The notes under the pieces are model-generated. The model had not been told where the DNA came from. It was given only the letters and a program-made list of their open reading frames with translations, and ran no database searches. From Undaria pinnatifida (taxonomy: Eukaryota > Sar > Phaeophyceae > Laminariales > Alariaceae): a stretch of 64,000 bases of DNA. A program made the translations under genes and the position numbers. The stretch lies in assembly GCA_012845835.1 (NCBI GenBank), contig JABAKD010000030.1:16515210-16579209 (forward strand), written 5' to 3'. How positions within the stretch are numbered: the first letter of the stretch is position 1; every line of letters starts with the position of its first letter. Below are positions 13,301 through 25,300 of the stretch, piece by piece.

Positions 13301-16300
13301 GCTATATGGCGCAATCCACTAGACCACTCAAGTCACGTGACTGAATGGTCTAGTGGATAGCGCTGTAAAACTAACCCAAAAAGGGTTTTCGGGTTCGTTG
13401 AATACCGCCGACTTTTAACCAATTCCGAGGCATCTCACCCCTCGCCACGAGACTGCAGTATTTTATAGGAATCCGCTATCATAACTTTTCATCATGTCTT
13501 CCAGCGGGCACGCTCGAAAAAGACAAAGGTGAAGTCGGTGGGATTCGAACCCACGACCCAATCTCTGCTAGTTATATGGCGCTATCCACTAGACCAATGA
13601 GTCACGTGACTTGGTGGTCTAGTGGATAGCGCTGTATAACTAGCAGATAGCAACGGTAATCTCGGCAGGAACTACGTAGTTGAATCTCCAAAAATCAAAC
13701 ACTAAAAACTACCTCACAACAAGAAAGAGATACCATCGCCCATGTTGACGGCGGCAACGATTTTTGGTATCCTAAGCAGCGCGTGCACACAACCACGAAA
13801 TCAAAACATTGAATGGGCGAATGCTTGCAAGCACATCGGGCTCGTTTCGGGTTTCGCCACAGCAGTTCAGAGCTTTTCAAAGTAGAGAAGAGCAAAAAAG
13901 ATAAGTCGCGACGCATCGCCTGGTGCATTTAATGAGGAAAACTACCTTCATCTACGTGCACTTCGTATTGCGCTTACCTCACGCACAGATAACCTGTTTC
14001 CCATTGCACAAAAAACAAATCCCACAAAAATTCAAACTAGCCCATTTTTTTGTCCAAAACGGGGGTTCAGGGCGAAACGGGCGAACCACGATCAGCGGCG
14101 CATTTGAGCGAAAAAAAAAGCTAGAGAAAACAGGCTGAAGACGTGCAAGAAAATATATGGACGGGGCAAATTTCGACACAGAGCCGCAGTCTCAGCACGC
14201 CTGCCATCGAAAGGGAAACAGCATCCGTAGGGTGATATCCCTGATCAGCATGGAGCCCCGGACAAATAGCACCTGAGTAAGCTCAGCCACAGATTTTCGT
14301 CGAAAATCACCTCAACGACATTAGAGACACACCCTCTTCAAATAGCAACTCGACAGCATCCGACACGGATTTTCGTCACATAGCACCTCGACAGCACCAG
14401 AGACACATCTTTTTCAAATAGCACCTCAACAGCGGGGTACACATATTTCCTCAAATAGCACCTCAACAGCTTCAAGCACATATTTCTTCAAGTAGCACCT
14501 TAACATCAAGCACATGCTTTCTTCAAATAGCACCTTGGCAGCACCAAATACACATTTTTTTCAAAATAGCTCCTCAACAGGGCCAGAGACATATTTTCTT
14601 CAAATAGCACCTCAACAGCGTCAGAGACAGATCAAATATCACCTCAACAGCGTGACACACAGATTTTCTCCAACTAACACCTCAACAGCTTCAAGCACAT
14701 ATTTTCTTCAAAAAGCACCTCAACAGCATCACAGACTTTCTTCACCTAGCACCCCACCAAGCGTCAGACACAGATTTTCTTCAAAATAGCACCTCAACAG
14801 CGTGAGAGGAAGACAGTGGACTTGCCTCAACGGGGATGTCGCCGCTAAATCCGGTCATCATCACCGCAGAGTTTTGCGTAGATCCTACGTGGGAGGGCAC
14901 GGTGGTTGCGGTCGCACCATCGACCACAGTGGCAACAACAACGCGCCCTAACTGGATAGAAACCTGACCAAGTTGTACACAATGGGAATATTGCGGAGGG
15001 TAGAGGACGGGGGAGTGTCAAGGAAATCCGCGGTCAATCATTTTCGGCTAGATCTTAGGCGCGGTTGAGCTAGTCATTCGAGCGCTGCGGGGATGTGAAC
15101 ACATGCGCGTCGCTGAGCTAGCATGATGCGTTTGTGAGATTACCGAAGCATGATGAGTTGTGAGGATACGCACAACTTGCGCAACACAAGCCGCCACACC
15201 GCCATCCCTTGACCTGCAAGGCCGTTACATGCTGTGGAATCGTTAACACGCAACAGCGTTGGGTTAAGATGACCTGTCAACTCTTCCCATCACGTTCTCA
15301 TGAACTTTCAAGGACACCATTTTGTTCAACCAGAAAATTGAAAGCGACTGCTAGATACATACCATAAACCACTGAGCTACTGCGCAACCAGTGTCTACTG
15401 CACAATAGCTCAGTGGTTTATGGTGAATCTCTAATTAAAAAAAAAACACCATCCGGGGGTCCATCTGGTGGATAGTCCTGGACCTCGGATCTACTCACGA
15501 GTTGCAATCCCTTTGTTAGTCAGCGCGGACTGCTAAAGTAGCTCAGCGGTTACGGTATGGTCGGTGTAACTCGCCCAGTTGCTTGCCAGATGGCCTATTA
15601 TTTTCCCCCTTACTTGCCAGATGGCTTATTATTTTTCCTTCACTTTCGGGTAGTTTTTTCATGCCGTTCGTTCTTTCCCGGCGGCTACAAGACCCCCTCA
15701 TCATGCATACATACATGGGAATGCCTGTATTCTCCCCTATGATATCCAACTTGCGACACCCCCCCCGGGATGTCAAGCCAACCGTACCCCGAACGAGAAC
15801 CACAGTCGCGCACATCTAACCAAGGCGCCACCTGGGGTTTGCTGCAACTGACCTGGTCCCAATCGTTCGTGTACAGGTATTCGTTCTCAGCCGCTGAGGC
15901 GTCCGCGGGCTTGAAGACGGTCGTGCCGCCAGGGACCGCGAACTGCCGCGGGTGACGATGCACGAGCGAAAAAAGCGCGGGCGAAACACCAAGGAGGTGG
16001 GTGCATGCATAAGAGTGGGGTTGGGGCGGGGCGAACGAAGAAGGGGAGTGAGCGCATGGCGATGGGATGGGGGCGGGGCGATGGGGGCGCACGGGTGTGA
16101 CCGCGACAAGCGTAAACGTTAACTCGTGGCTCAGAAGTTACATTTGGCTGCTCAACAGCTACATTCCCCGATCTCGGTTTGGTCCTCATATACCGGGTTT
16201 CACACCTATTTTGCACGTTAGGTTCGAAAGATATTTTGTAAGATTAGAACAGTCAGCCGTGTCGCAGAAAAACGGAGAGGGTAAAACTCAAGACACGCAT

Positions 16301-19300
16301 GGCGCAGCCACATACTTTCGGCGACGGGAAAGGCGAAGGGACGCAATCAGCAGCAGGACGAAAAAAAGAACCTGCACGATTAAGAGGAGCAAAGGAATAC
16401 ACGGAGGCTTTTTTTCACGCCATTACCTAAACTGACGTGAAAACACATCTGCTGTGATATCACCAGTGCCTTGTCACTGTTACCCAAACTCGAGTTGCAG
16501 GAGGGGTAAGCGAAAAGCCTGATCCATGTATCTTGTGTGGGGCTTTCGCGATATACCCAACAGAGCCACGTTGCTGCCATGAAGCTCACCATTTCACATA
16601 CCCACACACAAACAGTAAGACGAGACCAACACGTCCCATTCACCCCGACAGCGAACCTACGGACCATGATTTGATTACAGTTACCCGGGATACCGTGAAG
16701 CCCGAGTTTGCGCTCAAACGCGTTTGCAGAGCTACCTTAAAAATACCAGTAGGGAGGGCCACCATAGTCAGGCGTCATGATTTACATATAAAAATTTACC
16801 GTAGTCCCCTTTTTTTTACTATCTGCATGAGGTCCTCGTTACCATACAGGGTTCCTCAGTAATATAGCTGTCTCTCGGAACTCGCGCAGGCAATAAAAAA
16901 ATTATCATTTATTGTCCTTAACTTTTGTGAGTTGGTTGACAATTAGGAGGGTGGTACAGGTAAAAATCTCGGTCGGCGGCGGGCACAAAACCTACAGAAA
17001 CCCAGGCTTCAGCCATCTCGCAAAGGGTCGCCTATTGCTTTGGGCAAGGTGAAAACGGCACCTGGGAATTGGCGTAGATGTTGTTGATGTTGGATTGGGA
17101 GACGACCGCCGTGTCTAAGTTGTCGATGTAAAAGCCGCCGCAGACGTTGTTCGCGTATCCACTGGTGTCAAAAAAGCCGCTGCCCGGGTCCGCGACCACG
17201 CCAGTAGCATCCAAGTAGCACAGGATCTTCGAGAATTTTGGAAACCACATGTCGCAGACGGGACGGCGGGAACAGAAGACAATGTGGGGTGGGGCATTAC
17301 GGAATACCGTACCAGTATATGTTAGACGTTATTGGCACATAGCAGGGATGCAACTACATGGAGTGCCCTTGTCGGAAGGATTTTCCTTAATGAAGGGTTT
17401 TCCTCGTTTTGTAAGACTTTCTTTGCTGAAGGATGTGTTCATTGTTGAAGGATTTTCCTCGTTGAAGGTGTGAATAGAGGACGGATAAAGAGAAATGCGG
17501 CAAACGTACCGCCTCCGTTCGGGTGAACCTCGCGCACGCCCCGTTTATGTTACCGCGTCTCTCCTTCGTGACATGATACAGCGTTCAGCGCCTCTCGTTC
17601 CCGTGCATACACGTTGCACCGTTTTGATGGCGAATATTCTTGCGCCATTTTTACATACGTGGGGAACCCATTTTGTGTGTACACATGATTCGCCGGCTGC
17701 GTCCAAACTGGTATCTATCAGGTACTAACCGCATCGCAACTGGTCATCTTTCGCGCACGTTCTACTGTTTGTCGGGAACAGCGATCGCTTAGCAAGACCC
17801 GCGGTGGCAGAAGTCGTGCTTCGTGCTTTCGTTACCATCGCATCGCCACAACTCGCAATACGTAAGAGTTAATATATATATAGGGTTCGTTAATGTCGAC
17901 AGAAGAAACGCCGCGCGCCACCACCTCACCGGCACACCGTCAAAGAACAGACCAAGGAAACCTTGCACACGTCGGGCAGATGATTTATCCCCACTTGATA
18001 ATCTATGTACTTCAGGGAAGATCAGTATGATCTGTATGATCTAGCCAATGGTTTCCTGGCGAGAGCTGAACGATCTGCATGATGATCTAGCAAATGTTTC
18101 CAGCGTTGGATCTGTACCATCTATACACAAGTCATGCGCAACATATAATACCAAAACGGCACATGCAGGATCTACTGTAAATTATCAATATGATCTTTAT
18201 GATCTGTCCGATGTAGATTATCTAGATCGTGATCTGTCCTACGTAGATGATCTAGATCGTTATCTGTTCGAGTGTGGAAATGTTTTTTTCGCACTACGGT
18301 ATAACACGCAAGATCCCCCCCCCCCCCCCCGGTACGGATTTCTTGGAGACGATATTCCTCCGGGACAAGAGGGGGTATGCACAACGAACATGGTTGCTTT
18401 GAAAAAAAAACCCTCGACGAGATATTCTCAGATCTCTCCAGATCTCGTTGAGTCTTTCCAACTCTCGTTGAGATCTTTCCATATGTTGCGTAGATTTTTC
18501 CGTGTCGCGTCGAGATCTTTCTAGATCTCGTTTAGGCCTTTTGAGATCTTTCCAGATCTCATCGACATGTTTCCATAGACGCACGGCTCGGCGATTGCAG
18601 CCTTCCCCGTTGGACAGACACTCAGCTTGGAAGTTGCCCGCGAGGGGGGGAACTCTCCTTCATGATATACGAATCAGCATCCTCGTTTAAAACCACACGC
18701 AACAACAGAAAACAGCACGTAGTAACATCTCACCCTCGCGCCGGCGTCACGTAGAGCCGCAGCGATCGTGTTTGTGGTAGCATCGCTTGCGTCGACGACG
18801 ACCGACACAACGTCACCATAGTCGCTCTTCATCAGCCCCGTCAACGCGGTCGTTAGATCTGTAGCGTTCATTCAGGGCACAAAAAAAACGTGACCGCCGA
18901 AAAGAAAAATACACGGACGGGATGACAACGTTGCATATATAACCTGTACAACGGCACCATGCGCATGACCGTACCGGTCTGTCAAAGTGGCGTTTGACGC
19001 GACAGAGCCTCCTAAATGGACCCACGTTTAGCACTGAATTCGTGGATGTATCCGACGGTGATGCAATAAGCTGTTACGATATGTTGCTGTTGGAAAGTAG
19101 GAGGTTTCTGGGACCCAGTCATAGCGACGAAAAATACATGAAAAACAAAAAATGCGTCATGTAGGAAGGTGGTGCACCAGTACAAGCATCACGACGCCCC
19201 GCGCATGTTGCGTAATATGGTGAATCTCCCTGTGGTGCACTTCGGACGCATGTCCTACCCCATCAAGCAATTGACCCTGTTCCTGTGGCCGATATTGTGA

Positions 19301-22300
19301 TCAAGTCATTTTGGTCATTTGTTTCCGGCACATTTTGTTTTCTTCACTTTTTCCCTCTGAAAAATACCGAAGGCATTAAGATGCCATTGACTTGTCAATT
19401 CTGCGTGTTCGCTTGCTTCTGCCCCCCCCCCCTCCCCCCCCCCCCACAAGCACACAGCAAGCAGCCACCGGTAAACGAAGTCAGCCTATCGTGTTAAACA
19501 CCGCTACTGTGTCCATGATCGGAGGGAGACACCCCGTTCGCTGATGAAACATACGGTGTTATACTGCTGACCAGCAGTGAGCTATTAATAAATACGTTTG
19601 CGCGCTGTGATGATAGAGAGAGACGCCTATTTCACCATTAAACATACCTGGTAAATGATATTGCAGCGGCGTGCCCACTTGTAAGACCACCCTGCGACAA
19701 GCCTCCTTGCGTGGTCTTATCTCTACTTTTAATATTATTAGTGTTGTCTTATATCTTCGGCTACTGAAAAATTGATCCAATACTGATTCCAATCAGTTTC
19801 GTCTTCGTGACAAGCCGGTTTTATCTGGTCTGATCTCTGCTAATGATCTCAAACCGGATGGTCTTGACATGGTCTTAAATTAAACCACTGTATATTAGGT
19901 GAAACGGTGACAGGCATTTAAGTCAGAAACGTGTTTGCATCGTGTCCATGATAGCAGGGAAACGCCATTTTCGCTATACGTATACCTGGTGGCATAACAA
20001 GTTTTTCATACTAAACATTGCGAGTAGCAGCGAGAATCAGTGACCCCAAAAACATGCCTTCACCATGGAACACCGCCTGCCAGTCGTTTCCACCCTTTCA
20101 GCAGCAAAAGTGCCAGGTAACCGCAGTTACAGCACGTGACCGATCGCTGTCTAGACTCAATACATCGGTCTTAGTGTAGAACAAAGACGTCAGGAGACGG
20201 TCTAGACGTCAGTTCAGGCCTGTGACGGACGGCAGTCTAACCTTAACATACTAGCTTTTGTGTAGAACAACGTTGTTAAATAGGAGACTGCAGTGTAGGC
20301 TCGTGACGGACGGACGGCGGTCTATACTTAATGTGGTCTATATTTATTGTGCTATTTTTTTTGTGGGAGGCCCTAAATGTGTGATTGACGGCGCCGAAAA
20401 ATGCCGTCTCTTGTCATCTTTGCATGGCAGGCGAGCGGCGGAACCTCGATCGTCTCCGAGAGCAAACCGCGCCAACAACAAAATAACTACATTGCAGGAG
20501 GCTTTTTCACAACAAGAAAACGACATACTCACCCGGACAGGTTTAGTACTAATAGGATATGGGCAGTATGGACCAAGGGACCGATTGTTGCACCGCAGTG
20601 GTGACTCTGGCTTTGTAATGGTCACTCACACGAGGGTTACTTGGATGCTACATTCCTGGTGTTAGTTGCTTGCTGTCCCCCTCACCCCTTCTGACAGCTA
20701 TGGGGGACAACTGCTGCAAATCAAAACGCCGCAACGGGGGAGAGAGGATACTATAACAGTTTCTTATTTGGGAGAGGGTGCGTTCTGCACTAACTTCAGT
20801 GCAACGACTCCTATTGTTATTATATTCCATGCAAATACCAGCAGTTAATAACCCTTCTTACTGCTCTGTACTACAGTTAGACACTCCACACGCGATAACC
20901 GCATCGAGCGAACAGATACGCACCGGCCGGCACGGGATTCGACAGAAGAGGCACCATGATCCTCATCCGCGATTCAGCTGAGTTCGGGCAGACAATGTTG
21001 ATGTCTTGTGACACTTCGTCGACCAGGGAGCTCCAGAAAGTAGGGGCCTCGCCGTATGGGTTTATGGATCCGAGCGATCCCGTGAAGTACAGCTGTTCCC
21101 ATCCGGAGCACGCCGCCTTCTCCACCATGGCCTTCACGAGCGCAGGCTGGCCGTGGTGGTAGCACCAGCATAATCCAGACCGAACACCCGGGACGTGAAA
21201 CACCCGGGAAAACAAATCCGGGCCAGGAAACGTTAACATTCGGAGAAAAAAAAAACAAACTACTCCGGACGGAAGACGTTCAGAAAAAAACAATCCGAGA
21301 CGGGAAACTTTCAAAATGCGGGACGGGATTCCGAGGCGTACCGTGCGTGTAACGTGTTGCTAGGTAGAATTAGTTGCGTTTTGGTGCTTTGTATGGAAGC
21401 CACATCGTCACGATCGGAGCTATATAAACTGGACTAACCGATTCGTGTCAATTTATAGCGACGCCCAAAACAATCTGCGGACAGATTCAGACCAATTCGC
21501 GACTCAGCGGACAGGTACAAACCAACTTTAGAGCGAGCGGTAGCCGAACAAGCTGGAACGGTGTCGGTCTACCAAAACAAAAAAGTGGCTGTATGAAATC
21601 GTTCGAACACAAATTTAGATTGGTTGCTATATTGATTGCTGCTATAGTCTATACGCCTATACATCTTTTCACGGTTGGCCCCAGCAAGCACTCAAAAACT
21701 GTCATTCCGCCAATCCCCACGATTGGGGCTAATTCCTCAACCAAGGGCAATTCATGTTTCAATAACGAAAAAAAACAGCCAATGAACTGAGGGCAATTTG
21801 CTGTGAACAGCCAACGAAACTAGCCGATCAACCAGCCGTATTTTTCTTCATTACAAGTTGTCCTGTTGACCCTGGCAGCATTAAGCGGAGTCATTGAACT
21901 ACTTTGTTCGGTATGTCCTCATCCTTTAATATGCGACAAGATCTGTACAGCTACACCTCCTGCACAAACGCGCGGCCGAAGTGTCACGTAGCTTGCAAGT
22001 ACGAGTAACGCCCATTCAACTGGGCGAGCTTACAGCTGACGTCCTTGAAATAATTTCACCAAAACGAACAATCTACAAAATTAGCCAGCCGACCAAGGAT
22101 AATTTGTTTTCAACAATCACCAAAACTAGCCAGTTAGAGGGTCCATACGTCTGTTGACAAGGCCCTTACGTCATCTTCCAGCTCTGATGCGCTGTGGACG
22201 AAGATCGCGTTCTTCGCCGGGGAATCAGGGCTTCCACTCTCTGGGGCTCTGGGCATACCCGCATTTTTTATGCTGCACGGATGTCGAAGGACACAGAACG

Positions 22301-25300
22301 GTGGAGGGGGCAACAATCGGGTGGACATCGTGTAGTTATTCCAAGCTGTACAGGCAGACATGACACCAAATAAGAAACCGAAAGACGGGCTCAGGCTTGG
22401 TTTCTTATTTTGTCGAAGGTTCGTTCCACGCTAACTCCAGTATACCAGCTTCCGGATTTCTTGAGTTCCTCTAAACATCAACCCGCTTTTCTTGTTGACG
22501 TGCTGGTACTTATTATTAGGTGGCTTGTACTATACACGCCTGGGGACGGCACGGCACATCAGGCATGACGTATTCCACTCTGGACGGAAATAAAAGGACT
22601 GTTACGGTGTAAACATGAAAAATAGAAGGGCATTATATTTCCGTCCACAGTGGCCCAGTTCACCAATCACCCACCCGCCCACCCAGTTGCACCGCACCCC
22701 TACTCAACCCAACCCACATCAAACCTAACCCAACTCTACTCAGCCCAACCCAATCCAACTAAACGGCTTTGCTGCCATTTGGCGCTGGTGAACGTGCGTC
22801 CCTGAATAGTTTGTTAAAATAGAAACATGTTTACTAATAATTGGTCCTATATTTCCGTCCACAGTGGGGAACAATAATTGCCTTATAAGAGAATACGGAG
22901 GATGTGAGAAAGCGGAATGCCACTTCCGCTGATAGTGTCCACGTAATGGCCCAGCGCTTACCTTTCCATGTCGCGACCAATCAATGCATTATCCTTACTA
23001 CGCCGCATAATTACATCTACCAGTATCCGCAGGACACCGTATAATACGAGCACGGAAAACGGGGAAGGTTTTTATATGTTATTTTGTGTTCGATGTTTTC
23101 AAACATGGTAATTTTGCGGATTTTTTTGCAGACAAGGCCCTCATGGATAGGGTGGTGTAGTGTAGTGTAGGGTAGGGTAGGGTAGGGTAGGGTAGGGTAG
23201 GGTAGGGTAGGGTAGGGTAGGGTAGGGTAGGGTAGGGTAGGGTAGGGTAGGGTAGGGTAGGGTAAGCTAGGGTAGGGTACGGTAGGGTACGGTAGGGCAG
23301 GGTACGGTAGAGTAGGGTAGGGTGTAGGTCGGGTACATTCTACAATCTACAAATAACCTTTCTCCCAATAAATACTGGGACGACACGGGGGTCGCGCGAC
23401 GCTGGTTGCTTGTCTTAATCATACAACTCTATACCAGGTATGTAACTTGGGAATTGTCGGAAAAAACCTCCCACCAAAGCATACACGTGAGCACCTCTTT
23501 GATTTATTTCACTTCGTCGGTGCAACTGAACAAGGCCAATGAACACGGTGGGCGCAACGTTGGGCCGACGCCCGGAAAGCATAATCATATTCGCACAGCA
23601 GAAGGCGAGCTACTGTAGATACCGGGAGCTGCGTGGGAGACCTTCGGCTTCGACGACACAAAGACGATATCGCCTCTGTTCACCTGTTCTCAGGCATAAT
23701 TCTTAGTCGGCTGTATGTTCCGGAGGTATTACACGTCATATCCATTCCAACAACGACAACCATTCAGAATGCGTGGGCTTCGTCTCCGTGCAAAAACGCT
23801 ACGGAATGATCCACAACGCGTGTAGGTAAAGAACAGCGCGCGCTTGAGCGGCCGTGTCGGCTTTACGGCCGGTGACGCTTGCATACCCCGTTTGGTCATA
23901 GCGTTAGTTGCCGTTGCAGGTTGTGCGTCAGGATTGAGGAACAGACGCGGTACACTCACCGGGCATACTCGTTCTCGAAGCTCATCAGCGTAGGCGGACC
24001 TTCCCAAGTGTGGTAAACAGCTTCGGCCATTACGCCGGGGTTGAATGTAACGGTTTTATTCTGCAAGGACAAAATCAGTAGTCATTGCGTGAGAGCATGC
24101 GGGCGGGGGGAGGGGAGGCGACGATTTATGCCGTCTAGGCACGCTGTCACTCTGCGTATTTCTACAAAATTAAAAAGACACCTCAGCTGTGACACCGAGG
24201 GTTTCGTCGAACCTAGTCTTTTGCCAGCCGCGTGTTAATCGCAATGTGTCAGTAGCTGTTGCACGCTACTGTTAATAACGTTTCCACTGGACGGAAGGGG
24301 AACTTATCCAGCATATTGCAGGCGGCGCTGATACCCAACACCGATCACTTCTAAGGCCGTCGTGCTTTTTTTGGCAGTGCAGCCGAGGTGATTAAAACCC
24401 CTCGAAAAAAACAGCCCCCACGCCGATCAGTCCGTTGTCGACCCCCAATCAGGGCCTGACTCGTTGATCTATGCAGGCTATATGAGCTATTTTTTAGACA
24501 AATGGCGGGACGTTGCCTGGGTATCAATAACATTGTATCAAAAACATTGTATCAAAAACATTGTATCAATAACATTGTATCAGTAGCATTGTATTGAAAA
24601 TATTGTATCGGTAGACACTGTATCGATAACATCGTATCGATAACATTACCCCGGCAACACTGTGTCGATAACATTGTATCAACAACACTCCACCGATAAC
24701 ATTGCACCGATAACGTTGCATCGAAAACCCTGTATCGGCAGCATTGTATAGATACGCTAACATTGTATCGACACCTTAACTTTGCATCGATAACATTGTA
24801 CCGGTACTTCTGTGCGAAACCGGACAGGAGACATCTCCAACCTTCGGTGCGATACTTCTTCCGCTTCCAAACGCCACCCACGCACCGCGTCTAGTGCAGC
24901 CTCGTTGTAATCAAAGTAGAGCTGTCCAACAGAGGTGAGGTCACCGTTGCCATCCGTCAAGCCCGTCTCCTCCGCTTCATCGAAGAAAATACCGTCACAA
25001 ACTCCAGGAAAAAACTTTCGCCCGCAGCAGATAAAAGTAACGTTGGACAAAACAACGTAGAACATATTTCACCCGAGCGGCAGACAGCGGCGACGCGACG
25101 TCAGCATCAAGCAATGACAGAGAACACCGATTTGTTAGGTTGTTGGAGGCTAAACCGTCTTACTACTGAGATGACTGAAACACACGAACACCACGGGCGA
25201 TGGTTACATGAGCACTGGTTACGGGTAGGTTGTTGGAGGGGAAACGCGAACATAATGGCATGGGTTGAAACACAACCGCCATATGCAACAACCTCAAGGA

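Noticed and set aside
13529-13602. Functional tRNA gene
   Set aside because: T-arm and D-arm are good, but the acceptor stem strands do not pair and the anticodon loop has no purine at position 37.
14280-14815. Possible CRISPR array
   Set aside because: Units are contiguous, diverged and without unique spacers, and the genome is eukaryotic; it is an intronic minisatellite.
23156-23325. Chromosome end (telomere)
   Set aside because: The array is interstitial, inside an intron, with coding exons on both sides, and its unit is not a known telomere repeat.
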